Below, one piece after another: positions 52,706-62,095 of a DNA stretch of 64,000 nucleotides. The notes below the pieces were generated by a model. It did no database searches. It was not told the DNA's origin and saw only the letters and a program-made list of their open reading frames with translations. Source of the stretch: Cohnella phaseoli (GTDB taxonomy: Bacteria > Bacillota > Bacilli > Paenibacillales > Paenibacillaceae); NCBI RefSeq assembly GCF_003386235.1, contig NZ_QRDZ01000027.1, positions 62,001-126,000 on the forward strand, written 5' to 3'. A program made the position numbers and the translations under genes. The first letter of the stretch is position 1. Each line of letters starts with the position of its first letter.

Positions 52706-53434
52706 ATGAAGCATTTGCCGAGGGGAACCATTGTCGGGACGAAGCGGGAGGATGCCGTCTGCGAAGCGGTTCGGTTAACATACAGAGGCTACGGGGTATC
52801 GTTGGCTTATATCGGAGAAGAAGCCAAAGGCTTGCGGGAGTACGTCGAAACGAAGAAAGAGCTGAGAAGACTCATCGATATGCTGGGAATCGCCGGGAGG
52901 TCGGCGACGCTCCTGCTGGAGCTATCTCGAATCGGCATGGGCGTCGACGACGAGCTTGCCTTTCGGCAGCTTGTAGACTTGATCCGGGAGGCGGCTTTGT
53001 ACGGTATAACGATCATGATTAACGCGGAGGGGGCTGAACTTGCGGACAGTCTTTTGGACGCTTACAAGAGAGCCGCCAGGCTTTATCCGAGCGTCGGCAT
53101 TACGCTGCGGGCGGATTTCCGGCGTTCGGAGGCCGACTTGGCCGAGATTATACCGTTCTCCGGCCGAATCCGTCTCGTGGAAGGAGACCGGAAGGACTCG
53201 GCCGCTTACCATCGGCTGGCACGCAAGGCAATCGCCTCGGGCCGCCTCGTTTCACTGGTTGCTCATAACGAGGCCGTCTACCGCGATGACCGGATTCTAG
53301 GCTTGCAGTCGGCCTTGAACGCGGAAATCGAACTGCCGCGCGAGATGTGTCCCGATCTGCTGGACGAAGCGAAGAACGCCGGATACCGGCTAAGGATACA
53401 AGTCGCTTACGGGCTGCCGGGCTTGAATCGGTAG
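52706..53434 (+). CDS. Proline-dehydrogenase-like protein, short
   Basis: Protein of 242 residues resembling the FAD TIM-barrel of proline dehydrogenase: SATLLLELSRIGMGVD, GITIMINAEG, YPSVGITLRADFRR, RIRLVEGDRKDS, and the closing RIQVAYGLPG. Bacterial monofunctional enzymes are nearer 300 residues, so this copy is shorter at the N-terminus and some flavin-contact residues may be missing or diverged. The start at 52706 follows GGGGAGAAG. A Δ1-pyrroline-5-carboxylate dehydrogenase is not adjacent. It may act on proline or another amine, or be a non-enzymatic relative. Divergent MocR regulator upstream. Confidence 0.7.
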   Translation: MKHLPRGTIVGTKREDAVCEAVRLTYRGYGVSLAYIGEEAKGLREYVETKKELRRLIDMLGIAGRSATLLLELSRIGMGVDDELAFRQLVDLIREAALYGITIMINAEGAELADSLLDAYKRAARLYPSVGITLRADFRRSEADLAEIIPFSGRIRLVEGDRKDSAAYHRLARKAIASGRLVSLVAHNEAVYRDDRILGLQSALNAEIELPREMCPDLLDEAKNAGYRLRIQVAYGLPGLNR

Positions 53435-53456
53435 CCTGCTGCGTGTGCGAGATCGC

Positions 53457-54284
53457 TCACAGGTTCGCAGCTTTCTTCGGTTGGTTCGGAGTAAGCTCAA
53501 CCGACTCGCTTTTCCGAACCGGGGAAATTCTCCAATAAGCCAGACCAACGAATAAGATACCGCCAACCATATTGCCAAGCGTTACGGGAAACATATTATG
53601 CAACCAGCCGGCGGCAGTAACCGCCTCGGGATGCTGCGGCAAGATCAGCGCAACGCTGAGCAAGGTCATATTCGCCACGCTATGTTCATAGCCGCTGGCA
53701 ATAAAGGCGAACAAGCACCACCAGATGGCGAACATTTTGGCTCCTTCGCTTTTCAGCTTTATGCTCATCCAGACGGCAAGACATACGAGCCAGTTACAAA
53801 GAATGCCGCGGAAAAACAATTCCGTAAACGGAGCGTTCATCTTTTTCGCTGCGGCCGTAAAGACTAGATGTTCCGGCGGCACGGCGTTGAACAGTCCCGA
53901 GCCCTTTACAAGCAAGGCGAATACAACCGCTCCCGCCAAATTTCCGATAAATACAATAAGCCAGTTGATCCATGTCTCTTTCATAGTTGTTTTGCCTGCC
54001 AGCGTACTGATCGTAAAAACCATATTGTTCCCTGTAAACAATTCCGCTCCTGCGATAATGACCAGGGTCAAGGCAATCCCAAAGCTTGCCCCCATCACTA
54101 ACGGCTGAAAGGGGGAACCGGATTGGGCCAGCGGCGCTCCCAAGGTGAAGATAAGTATAATTCCGAAACCGACATAAGCTCCCGCAAGCATGGTCGCAAT
54201 GAAGTAGCCCAGCTTCTCTCGCTTCATATAGTTTGCTTTAGCGACGCCTACCTCCACAATCGCTTCAACATTTTGCTTAAACAT
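53457..54284 (-). CDS. nirC: Nitrite transporter, FNT family
   Basis: Formate/nitrite-family channel of 275 residues with six helices. Visible: the N-terminal amphipathic segment KREKLGYFIATMLAGAYVGFGI, the pore loop AGAELFTGNNMVF, and SGYEHSVANMTL, both hallmark loops, the latter with its central His. It moves nitrite across the membrane for the reductase encoded just upstream on the same strand. It follows nirD by 30 bp. Its C-terminal tail is short and charged. Confidence 0.93.
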   Translation of the reverse strand: MFKQNVEAIVEVGVAKANYMKREKLGYFIATMLAGAYVGFGIILIFTLGAPLAQSGSPFQPLVMGASFGIALTLVIIAGAELFTGNNMVFTISTLAGKTTMKETWINWLIVFIGNLAGAVVFALLVKGSGLFNAVPPEHLVFTAAAKKMNAPFTELFFRGILCNWLVCLAVWMSIKLKSEGAKMFAIWWCLFAFIASGYEHSVANMTLLSVALILPQHPEAVTAAGWLHNMFPVTLGNMVGGILFVGLAYWRISPVRKSESVELTPNQPKKAANL

Positions 54285-54314
54285 CGCTATCTCCCTCCCA
54301 TGGGAAGACGAATT

Positions 54315-54638
54315 TTATACCAGCACGTAAACCTTATCTTCTTCAACGAGAGTATCGTAGGTGGCCACACAGCCGTCGTCCGGCTCCTGGACCTTGCCGT
54401 CGATCAAGGACACTTTGTATTCGTGCAGCGGACAGAACACATACTCGCCGGCCACGATTCCTTCGGCAAGCGGCCCCTGCTTGTGCGGGCAAGCTCCGCC
54501 AATCGCTTTGATTCGATCGTCGGATAAGCGAAATACGGCAATTTTAAGGCCATCTACCACTATTTCGCGACCAATGCGGGGCGGCAGTTCGGCGAAGTTG
54601 GCGACAAACACCTTTTGTTTGACTTGAGTTGTTCCCAT
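54315..54638 (-). CDS. nirD: Assimilatory nitrite reductase small subunit
   Basis: Rieske-type protein of 107 residues. The cluster motifs GGACPHKQGPL and VFCPLHEYKVSL bind a [2Fe-2S] centre. NirD associates with NirB in NADH-dependent reduction of nitrite to ammonium. It lies 2 bp after the nirB stop, so the subunits are translated together. Confidence 0.94.
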   Translation of the reverse strand: MGTTQVKQKVFVANFAELPPRIGREIVVDGLKIAVFRLSDDRIKAIGGACPHKQGPLAEGIVAGEYVFCPLHEYKVSLIDGKVQEPDDGCVATYDTLVEEDKVYVLV

Positions 54639-54640
54639 CC

Positions 54641-57046
54641 TTATCCTCTCCCTACTGTATAAAGCTCTTGTTCTTTATGCTCATTGCTGCGAATTTCCGT
54701 CCACGGGTCTTTGCGTTTGCCGGCTACGGCCGCATCCAGCTCCGCTAGCAAAGCTTTGCTTTGCTCAGGGTTCAGCAGCACGGACTTGACATGCTCAAAG
54801 CCAAGTCGCTCCAGCCATGGCGCAGTACGTTCGGCGTAATTGCCTGTCTTCCTGTAGTATTGCAGCATGGCGCCGCACAGATCGATAACCTCCTGCTCCG
54901 TCTCAACCGTGGTCAGGAGCGTGGCCTCCTTCACTTCCGTACCGCCGTTGCCGCCGATATAAATCTGGAAGCCGTTTTCTACGCCGATGACGCCAAAGTC
55001 CTTAACTCCGCTTTCCACGCAGCTGCGCGGGCAAGCCGATACGCCCATCTTGAATTTGTGCGGGGTGTCGATGTACTCGTAACGCTCCTCCAGCTTAATG
55101 CCCAGCCCCATGGAGTCCTGCGTGCCAAAGCGGCAGAAGTTGGCGCCTACGCATGTTTTCACGGAACGAACGGCTTTGGCGTAGGCGGAAGCGGAGGTCA
55201 TGTCCAACTCTTCCCACATAGCCGGTAAATCCTCTTTATTTACACCGTACAGGCCAATGCGCTGACTACCCGTTACTTTGACAAGAGGCACATTGTATTT
55301 TTCTGCCACCTGCGCAATTTTCAACAGCTGCTGCGGCGTCGTTTTGCCGCCTCTCATCCTAGGAATGACCGAGAAGCTGCCGTTCTTCTGGATATTGCCA
55401 TGCATGCGTTCATTAACATAACGGGACTCTTTTTCATCCTGATGCTCATTAGGGAAGGTAACATTAAGATAGAAATTAATCGCCGGACGACATTTCGAGC
55501 AGCCCTCGGCATTGCGGAAGCCCAACTCGCGGAAGACGTCCTTCGATGTTTTCAGACCCTTCTCGTGAATTTGCAGGACAATGTCGTCCCTGGTCAGATC
55601 CGTACAGCCGCAAATGCCCGTCGGCGCAAGCGCAACCTTGTCGCCCAGGACGTGCGAGAGCAGCTCGCCGATCATCGGCTTGCATTTGCCGCAGGAGTTG
55701 CCCGCTTTCGTACAGCGAACAACGTCGGCCACGGATGTTAATTGCTGCGCGTGGATCGCATTGACGATGGTTCCCTTCGTGACGCCGTTGCAGCCGCATA
55801 CGGTATCGGTATCGTCCCATTGCGCTACGCTTGCTCCGGCTTCTTCGTCGGCGGCCGCCAGCAGCGTTACGGGATTCAGGGCGGCAATATCGGTCCCGTT
55901 CCGCAGCATTTTATAGTAGCGATTCTCTTCGGACGTATCGCCGTACAGCACGATGCCGACAATGCGATTATCCCGAATAAACAGCTTCTTGTAGCTGTTG
56001 TTTAAGCCGTTATAAGCCTCAATGCCCTTTACGTCGTCGCTCTCCCGGATGATGCCCGCCGAGAACAGATCGCAGCCGGACACTTTTAACGAAGTGGACA
56101 CCGTACTGCCTTTATAGCCGTCCGTTGGGCGGTGTGCGAGCAGGTCGGCCAGCACCTTCCCTTGCTCATACAGCGGAGCGACCAGGCCGTAGATCGTTTT
56201 ATTATGCTGTGCGCATTCGCCTACCGCATACACGTCCGCCGCGCTTGTGGCCATGAAGTCGTCAACGACGATTCCTCGCTCGACATGCAGCCCCGCGTCC
56301 TTGGCCAGCCCGGTCACCGGCCGGATGCCGACCGCCATAATGACCAAATCCGCCTCTAGAGTGCTGCCGTCGCTGAATTCAAGGCCTTCCACTCTGCTCG
56401 TTCCCAGTATGCGGGTCGTTTTTTTCTCCATTAGAAAGCGAATGCCCTGTTTCTCCAAATCCTTCTTCAATAAATTTCCGGCTGGTTCGTTCAACTGCGT
56501 TTCCATTAGCCATTTTTCCAAGTGAACGACCGTGACCTCCATGCCTTGATCGACGAGGCCTTTCGCCGCTTCAAGCCCTAGCAAGCCGCCTCCGATCACT
56601 GCAGCCCGCTTATATTGCTTGGCTTGTTCGATCATTTGCAGCGTGTCGTCAATGGTGCGGAAGCCCAACACGCCCGCCAGCTCCGCGCCCTCGATGGGCA
56701 GAATAAAAGACCTGGACCCTGTGGCGATAATACATTTGTCATAATGGATACATTGGCCATCGGCCGTAACGACTTGTTTGGCTTGCGGGTCCAGCCTGAT
56801 CGCCGGATCGTGGTGGATAAGCGTAATGCCGTTATCCTCGTACCATTGCAGCGGATTCGTAACGATTTCATCCACTGTCATCTTCTTTTGCAGGACATTG
56901 GACAGCATAATGCGGTTGTAATTCGTATAGGTTTCTTCGCCGATAATCGTAATCTCGTATTGATGGGAGTTCCGCTCCAGTATTTCTTCAATCGTTCTCA
57001 CGCCGGCCATGCCGTTGCCGATTATAAGCAGTTTCTTTTTTGTCAT
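54641..57046 (-). CDS. nirB: NADH-dependent nitrite reductase large subunit
   Basis: Cytoplasmic enzyme of 801 residues that reduces nitrite to ammonium. The N-terminal pyridine-nucleotide oxidoreductase domain (IIGNGMAGVRTIEEI, AAVIGGGLLGLEAAKGL, DVYAVGECAQH) is followed by two BFD-like [2Fe-2S] modules (VCGCNGVTKGTI, SCGKCKP; ICGCTDLTRDDIV, CSKCRPAINF) and a siroheme/[4Fe-4S] domain (GANFCRFGTQDS; GVSACPRSCVESGVKDFG). All cofactor Cys are present. The start at 57046 has GGAGGAG. It heads nirB-nirD-nirC, and several palindromes upstream suggest oxygen or redox control. Confidence 0.96.
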   Translation of the reverse strand: MTKKKLLIIGNGMAGVRTIEEILERNSHQYEITIIGEETYTNYNRIMLSNVLQKKMTVDEIVTNPLQWYEDNGITLIHHDPAIRLDPQAKQVVTADGQCIHYDKCIIATGSRSFILPIEGAELAGVLGFRTIDDTLQMIEQAKQYKRAAVIGGGLLGLEAAKGLVDQGMEVTVVHLEKWLMETQLNEPAGNLLKKDLEKQGIRFLMEKKTTRILGTSRVEGLEFSDGSTLEADLVIMAVGIRPVTGLAKDAGLHVERGIVVDDFMATSAADVYAVGECAQHNKTIYGLVAPLYEQGKVLADLLAHRPTDGYKGSTVSTSLKVSGCDLFSAGIIRESDDVKGIEAYNGLNNSYKKLFIRDNRIVGIVLYGDTSEENRYYKMLRNGTDIAALNPVTLLAAADEEAGASVAQWDDTDTVCGCNGVTKGTIVNAIHAQQLTSVADVVRCTKAGNSCGKCKPMIGELLSHVLGDKVALAPTGICGCTDLTRDDIVLQIHEKGLKTSKDVFRELGFRNAEGCSKCRPAINFYLNVTFPNEHQDEKESRYVNERMHGNIQKNGSFSVIPRMRGGKTTPQQLLKIAQVAEKYNVPLVKVTGSQRIGLYGVNKEDLPAMWEELDMTSASAYAKAVRSVKTCVGANFCRFGTQDSMGLGIKLEERYEYIDTPHKFKMGVSACPRSCVESGVKDFGVIGVENGFQIYIGGNGGTEVKEATLLTTVETEQEVIDLCGAMLQYYRKTGNYAERTAPWLERLGFEHVKSVLLNPEQSKALLAELDAAVAGKRKDPWTEIRSNEHKEQELYTVGRG

Positions 57047-57060
57047 AGGGCTCCTCCTGT

Positions 57061-57156
57061 TGTGAAAATTTTCACTTATATATTGTGAATGTTTTCACTT
57101 TCTATACGATCATCGTATCATGATTCATGGATTTCGTGTATCAGGGAATTCCCTGA
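57061..57156 (-). promoter_or_regulatory. Stacked palindromes upstream of nirB
   Basis: Two near-identical sites, TTGTGAAAATTTTCACTT (57061-57078) and TTGTGAATGTTTTCACTT (57084-57101), match both the Fnr pattern TGTGAN6TCACx and the Rex pattern TTGTGAAN4TTCACAA. ATACGATCATCGTAT (57105-57119) is a perfect 7-1-7 palindrome. TCAGGGAATTCCCTGA (57141-57156) is a perfect 16-bp palindrome whose AGGGN4CCCT core resembles NreC sites. All lie between nirB and the divergent regulator at 57260. Confidence 0.75.
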
Positions 57157-57259
57157 AAAATGTGTTATTAGTCCCGGGGATCTACGACCCTGCCCGGATG
57201 CGACTTGATAATGGTATAATATTCCCTACCAACATCGATCCGGGCGGGGTGGAACCATC

Positions 57260-58408
57260 ATGAAAATCATATTGGTCGACGACGAGCCGCTAGCGCTATT
57301 CCGGCTTCGGCGGGCGCTTGAACGCGAGAGCGAAGAGGTGGACATCGCAGCGGAGTATACCGATCCGAACGAGGTCGCTGCAGGCGTGATGGAGCATCGT
57401 CCCGATGTGGTATTTCTGGACATTCATATGCCGGAGATAGACGGGCTAAAGCTGGGAAGGCGACTGCAGGCCGTCGTTCCCGGCATCGAGATCGTATTTG
57501 TGACAGGCTACGACCGATATGCGGTGAAAGCTTTCGAGCTATATGCGCTGGATTATGTGATGAAGCCCGTGCAGCCGGACCGATTGCGCCAGACGCTCCA
57601 ACGAGTGGAAGAGAAGTTGCGGATTAAGAAAGCTAGGCCAATGCCGGATGGTCATTCGCCGATCATCCGCTGCTTCGGGCAGATCCGGTTCCAGCTTCCC
57701 GGTCGGGAAGCGCAGCTGGCGAAGTGGCGAACGAGCAAGGCGCTTGAACTGTTCTCGTATTTGCTTCATCACTGGAATCGGATGGTGAATCGGGGAACGC
57801 TTCTTGAACTGCTGTGGCCGGAGGTTGAGGCCGCCAAGGCTGCGCAGCATCTCTATACGGCGATTTATCATATTCGTCAAACGTTGAGAGCCTGTAAAAT
57901 AGATGGAGTCGTTTCGATTCGCGTGGGGGAATTGGAAGCGGGTTACCGATTGGACATCGGCAGCGCCTGCGTGGAGTCGGAGGCTTGGGAGCACCGGCTT
58001 CGACAACTGGATGCGTTGACGGGGGATAATGCCGCGGAGCACGAAAGCGTGCTATCCGCCTACACGGGAGATTATCTCGGCGATCACGACTATCTATGGG
58101 CAGAGCATGAACGCGAGCGTCTCCGGGTATTGTGGCAGCATCAAATGAAGAAGCTGGGAGAGTTTTACGAGCAAACGAACCTTTTCGCGAAAGCCGTGGA
58201 AGTTCATCGCAGTCTTCAAGACATATGCCCGGAAAATGAGGACAGCTACTTCTCGTTAATGAAGCTCTACGACATGCTGAATCATCGCGGCGGCGTTGAG
58301 GAGCAGTATTGGCTGCTGTTAGAGAAGGTGGAGAAGGAGCAGGAGCTGCCGATCAGCGAGGAGATTGTTAACTGGTACGAACGCTGGAAATCGGAGAAAG
58401 TCGTGTAG
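57260..58408 (+). CDS. SARP-type response regulator with BTAD domain
   Basis: Protein of 382 residues. The receiver domain (MKIILVDDEPLALFRLRRAL; phospho-acceptor D54 in VFLDIHMPEIDG; Lys in YVMKPVQ) is followed by an OmpR-like winged helix (SKALELFSYLLHHWNRMVNRGTLLELLWPEV) and a bacterial transcriptional-activation (BTAD) repeat region, as in SARP regulators. Its own promoter region carries the nirB palindromes. It is the likely output of the double-kinase sensor 52 bp downstream. The ATG at 57260 lies after GGGGTGGAA. Confidence 0.9.
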   Translation: MKIILVDDEPLALFRLRRALERESEEVDIAAEYTDPNEVAAGVMEHRPDVVFLDIHMPEIDGLKLGRRLQAVVPGIEIVFVTGYDRYAVKAFELYALDYVMKPVQPDRLRQTLQRVEEKLRIKKARPMPDGHSPIIRCFGQIRFQLPGREAQLAKWRTSKALELFSYLLHHWNRMVNRGTLLELLWPEVEAAKAAQHLYTAIYHIRQTLRACKIDGVVSIRVGELEAGYRLDIGSACVESEAWEHRLRQLDALTGDNAAEHESVLSAYTGDYLGDHDYLWAEHERERLRVLWQHQMKKLGEFYEQTNLFAKAVEVHRSLQDICPENEDSYFSLMKLYDMLNHRGGVEEQYWLLLEKVEKEQELPISEEIVNWYERWKSEKVV

Positions 58409-58460
58409 CTGTGCATCTGAAAATAAAGGAATCCGACGAATTCTGTCGAAGGGTACCTTC

Positions 58461-61400
58461 ATGAGACTATTCAACTCGTTGCAGCTTGCTTATCGCTATT
58501 TATTCTTCACAATATTATTTCTTTGCGCCCTGCTCGCCATGAGATGGGCTTGGTTGGAGTGGCTTCCGATCGACAAGTCGTTCCGAGCCTCCGACGGCGT
58601 CGTCGACCTGAGAGGCGTCGATTTGGCATCGACTCCCTTCACGCTGGACGGCGAGTGGGAATGGTATCCCCATCGATTGCTGACCGGCGGTCAGGCGGCG
58701 GAGGCCGGACAGGCTCAACGGATTCAGGTTCCGGGCAACTGGAAATCGGCCATGTCGTCCAATGAGGGCAACGCCTACGGATATGGGACCTATCGCTTGC
58801 GCATTCTGGTCGATCCCTTGGAACAGCCGATCGCGCTCTGGATCAAGAATATACAGGCTTCCTCGGAGGTCGAGATCAACGGAGCCGTATTGGGCGGCGC
58901 AGGGAAGGTAGCGGCGAGCGCCGGCGAGTACAAGCCGTATAATTCCTCGTACCGACTCTCCTATTCGGAGAAAGGCAGCACGGAGATCGAGCTGCTTATC
59001 CGTTCGTCAAACTACGATTCCCCCTTCTCCGGCGGGATTATGCGTTCCGTTCGCTTCGGCTCGGAGCGGGCCGTCAATTCGATCTATTATTACTCCCTCT
59101 GTTTTCAATTAATGATCGTTGTCATTATGTTCTTGCACGCGCTGTATATCGGTATCGTATACTTCTACAAGCGGAACGACAGCTTGTTGCTGGTCACGGG
59201 GCTGGTGTTCTTCCTTGTGGGAATAGCCGTCTTCAGCGGTCATGACAAAACGATGCTGCTCTGGCTTCCCCTCAACTATACCTGGTTAACCAAAATTCGT
59301 ATTTCCGTGCTGCTCTGGCAAAATATATGTATTCTTCTTTTCTATCGCATGTTTGCAGGCTATTCTCCGCGCAGTCGCGGGCTTCGTATTTATTTGGTCT
59401 CTATTGCGATATTGACTGCAGTGGTGCTGGTGGCGCCGGTCTCGATTGCGAACAGCGTAACGGACACGCAGATTTTTCTTGCGGCATATTTGATTTCTTA
59501 CATCTGGATCGGCTGGAGCGCAGTCGTCATGTTCATACGCAGGCAGGAGGATCGGGATTCGCGGTTGCTGCTGCTGACATGCGTCTGCATTCTGTTTAAT
59601 CTGGCCTGGAGCATCGCGGATTCTTTCTCGGAAACGATGCATGTCTACTATCCGCTCGATCTTGCAGTAGCGGTCATCTTTTTCTCGGCATACTGGTTTC
59701 TGAGATATTTGCGCAATACCGATAAAATTAGCGACTTGTACGAGAAGCTGCAAATTTCGGATAAAATGAAGGATCGATTTCTGGCCAGCACCTCGCACGA
59801 GCTGCGAACGCCTTTACACGGCATTATGAATATTACGGGCAGCATCTACGCCAGAGAAAAGCACAAGCTGGAGGAAACCAGCCTCAGGGAGATGGAACTG
59901 GTAGGCACGGTCAGCAGGCGGATGTCTCGTCTATTGGACGACCTGCTAGATATCGCCCGACTTCAGGAGCATCAGGTCGTTCTTCGACCCGAGCCGGTAA
60001 GCGTGCAGGCGATTGTGCCGGGCATTCTGGCGATGTTGAAGCATATGGCGGAAGGCAAGCCGATCCGCTTGGAGATGAGGATAGACGATTCTGCGCCTCC
60101 GGTATGGGCGGACGAGAAGAGGTTTGTGCAGATTTTGTACAATCTGCTGCACAACGCGCTCAAATATACGGAGCAAGGCAGCGTTCGGGTCTCCTTGGAG
60201 ACTGGTGAAGGCTATGCCGAGATTCAGGTGTCCGACACCGGCGCCGGTATGGATGAGGAGACGAAAGCGCGTATTTTCATGCCGTACGTTCAAGGAGATT
60301 ATGGCATTCGCGACGGCAGAGGAATCGGACTTGGCCTAAGTATTTGCAAGCAGCTGGTCGAGCTGCACGGAAGCGGGCTGCAGCTTGACTCTGTGCAGGG
60401 ACAGGGCTCGACTTTTCGATTCAGGCTGCCGCTCGCCGATGAGAAAGCAGCTTCGCCCCCTACCGATGAGGAGCTCTCGGAACGGGAGGTCGCCGCGTCG
60501 CAGCAGGCGATTGCCGTCATTCGCTATCCGGAAGAGAAGGAATACGGGACGATCGGAGATTCCTCGCTTCATCTGCTCTCGGACCGGGAGATTCGTATAT
60601 TGGCCGTGGACGACGAACCGATCAACCTCAAGGTGCTCGAGGGCATCTTGTCGTCGGAGCCTTATATTCTGCAAACGGTTTGCTCCGGACAAGAGGCGTT
60701 GGAACTGCTGGAATCGGACAACTGGGATTTGCTGATCGCGGACGTCATGATGCCGGGAATGTCCGGGTATGAGCTGACGCAGAGAGTGAGGGAGCGGTAT
60801 GCCGTATCGGAGCTTCCGGTGCTGCTGCTTACCGCGCGCAGCCAGCCGGCCGACATCTATACCGGTTTCCTGGCGGGCGCGAACGATTATATGACCAAGC
60901 CGGCGGATGCCGTGGAGTTGAGATATCGGATTCGGGCATTAATCTTACTGAAGCAATCGATTCAGGATCGCCTCCGGATCGAAGCGGCCTATCTACAGGC
61001 ACAGATTCATCCGCACTTTCTGTTTAATACGTTGAACTCGCTCATGGCGCTTAGCGAGATAGATACGGAAAGAATGAGAGCGTTGGGAGACGCTTTTACC
61101 TCTTTCCTGCGAATCAGCTTCGATTACTTGAACACGGGCGAGACGGTTGATCTGGAGCATGAGCTGCAATTGGTTGAAGCTTACCTCTATATCGAGCAGG
61201 AGCGGTTTGGGGAAAAACTGAAAGTGATCCGCGAAGTCGAGCCTAAGCTTCGGGTGGAATTGCCGCCTCTGTCCATCCAGCCGCTCGTAGAGAATGCCGT
61301 TAAGCACGGCTTGCTAAGTCGGGTGGAGGGAGGCGAGCTGCGGTTGCGGATTGTTCGCTCAGATCATGGCATTCTGGTTGAAGTTAAGGACAACGGCATC

Positions 61401-61577
61401 GGCATGGATCCGGATAGAGCCGCCCGTTTGCTCCATTCCGCGCAAAAGGAGAAGGTTGGCGGCGTTGGTCTGGCGAACACGCATCACAGATTAACGCGTC
61501 TATACGGGAAGGGGCTGTCGATCGACAGTCGGCTCTGCGAAGGAACGACAGTATCGTTTGTTGTCCCGGAAAAATAA
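58461..61577 (+). CDS. Hybrid sensor with two histidine-kinase modules and a receiver
   Basis: Membrane protein of 1038 residues, colinear with the one at 10134-13238. Order: N-terminal helix, extracytoplasmic 7TMR-DISM domain (VVDLRGVDLAST, FTLDGEWEWYP), seven helices, HisKA with His near 448 (TSHELRTPLHGIM), HATPase (GRGIGLGLSICKQ), receiver with Asp near 760 (LIADVMMPGMSGYE), then a LytS/YesM-type kinase with His near 851 (QIHPHFLFNTLNS) and ATPase (IQPLVENAVKHG). The start MRLFNSLQ is chosen over an ATG at 58365 inside the SARP gene. It follows the SARP-type regulator directly, so this copy has a linked output, unlike the first. Confidence 0.92.
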   Translation: MRLFNSLQLAYRYLFFTILFLCALLAMRWAWLEWLPIDKSFRASDGVVDLRGVDLASTPFTLDGEWEWYPHRLLTGGQAAEAGQAQRIQVPGNWKSAMSSNEGNAYGYGTYRLRILVDPLEQPIALWIKNIQASSEVEINGAVLGGAGKVAASAGEYKPYNSSYRLSYSEKGSTEIELLIRSSNYDSPFSGGIMRSVRFGSERAVNSIYYYSLCFQLMIVVIMFLHALYIGIVYFYKRNDSLLLVTGLVFFLVGIAVFSGHDKTMLLWLPLNYTWLTKIRISVLLWQNICILLFYRMFAGYSPRSRGLRIYLVSIAILTAVVLVAPVSIANSVTDTQIFLAAYLISYIWIGWSAVVMFIRRQEDRDSRLLLLTCVCILFNLAWSIADSFSETMHVYYPLDLAVAVIFFSAYWFLRYLRNTDKISDLYEKLQISDKMKDRFLASTSHELRTPLHGIMNITGSIYAREKHKLEETSLREMELVGTVSRRMSRLLDDLLDIARLQEHQVVLRPEPVSVQAIVPGILAMLKHMAEGKPIRLEMRIDDSAPPVWADEKRFVQILYNLLHNALKYTEQGSVRVSLETGEGYAEIQVSDTGAGMDEETKARIFMPYVQGDYGIRDGRGIGLGLSICKQLVELHGSGLQLDSVQGQGSTFRFRLPLADEKAASPPTDEELSEREVAASQQAIAVIRYPEEKEYGTIGDSSLHLLSDREIRILAVDDEPINLKVLEGILSSEPYILQTVCSGQEALELLESDNWDLLIADVMMPGMSGYELTQRVRERYAVSELPVLLLTARSQPADIYTGFLAGANDYMTKPADAVELRYRIRALILLKQSIQDRLRIEAAYLQAQIHPHFLFNTLNSLMALSEIDTERMRALGDAFTSFLRISFDYLNTGETVDLEHELQLVEAYLYIEQERFGEKLKVIREVEPKLRVELPPLSIQPLVENAVKHGLLSRVEGGELRLRIVRSDHGILVEVKDNGIGMDPDRAARLLHSAQKEKVGGVGLANTHHRLTRLYGKGLSIDSRLCEGTTVSFVVPEK

Positions 61578-61596
61578 TCCGGCAGACGAATTGATG

Positions 61597-61646
61597 GACT
61601 GCTCAGCAGGGGAGGAATTAAGCTCCCTTGTTGAGCGGTCTTTTTT
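61597..61646 (+). terminator. Terminator after the second hybrid kinase
   Basis: A long hairpin: GACTGCTCAGCAGGGGAG pairs imperfectly with CTCCCTTGTTGAGCGGTC, followed by six Ts. Confidence 0.8.
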
Positions 61647-61697
61647 GTCGCTATAGACTTTATAAGTTTGGACGACTCGAGTTCTTTCTTTCTGAGC

Positions 61698-61821
61698 TTT
61701 GTACGATAAATCGTACAACACCGCGGTTTTGTCGATCAATGTGTTCATGTATGCGATTTATCGTACAAAAATGCGGTGTTAGAAAGGTTTGGTTACTAGG
61801 TTTGTACGACAAATCGTACAA
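61698..61821. repeat. Cluster of TTGTACGATAAATCGTACAA palindromes
   Basis: TTGTACGATAAATCGTACAA at 61699-61718 and TTGTACGACAAATCGTACAA at 61802-61821 are near-identical palindromes. A third, one-armed copy in opposite orientation (GCGATTTATCGTACAAA) is at 61753, and a GTTTTGTACG fragment is near 61851. A repeated AACACCGC / GCGGTGTT pair lies beside them. The 518-bp gap 61578-62095 holds the terminator, this cluster, and a ribosome site; no gene is supported. Confidence 0.75.
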
Positions 61822-62095
61822 TATGACCTCAGAAAAACGAAGAGGGATGAGTTTTGTACGGAATTTCATCTAAAGTTGGCGTGTAACGAAATGGCTTAAT
61901 CACAGGAGAGATCAGATCACCTTTCGCACGCGATACTTGTCCGAAGGCCGCCGCAAGGCGTTTTTCTAATCACGGGGGGCTTGTAGAGTTTTTGTCTAGG
62001 TCGGGGTGATAGACTGAAAATAATCTGCGGAATAATGCCGTTCTTTGTCGTTTTTACGACTAAAAGAAGGCGGAAAAAGCGAAGGAGAGGATGAA

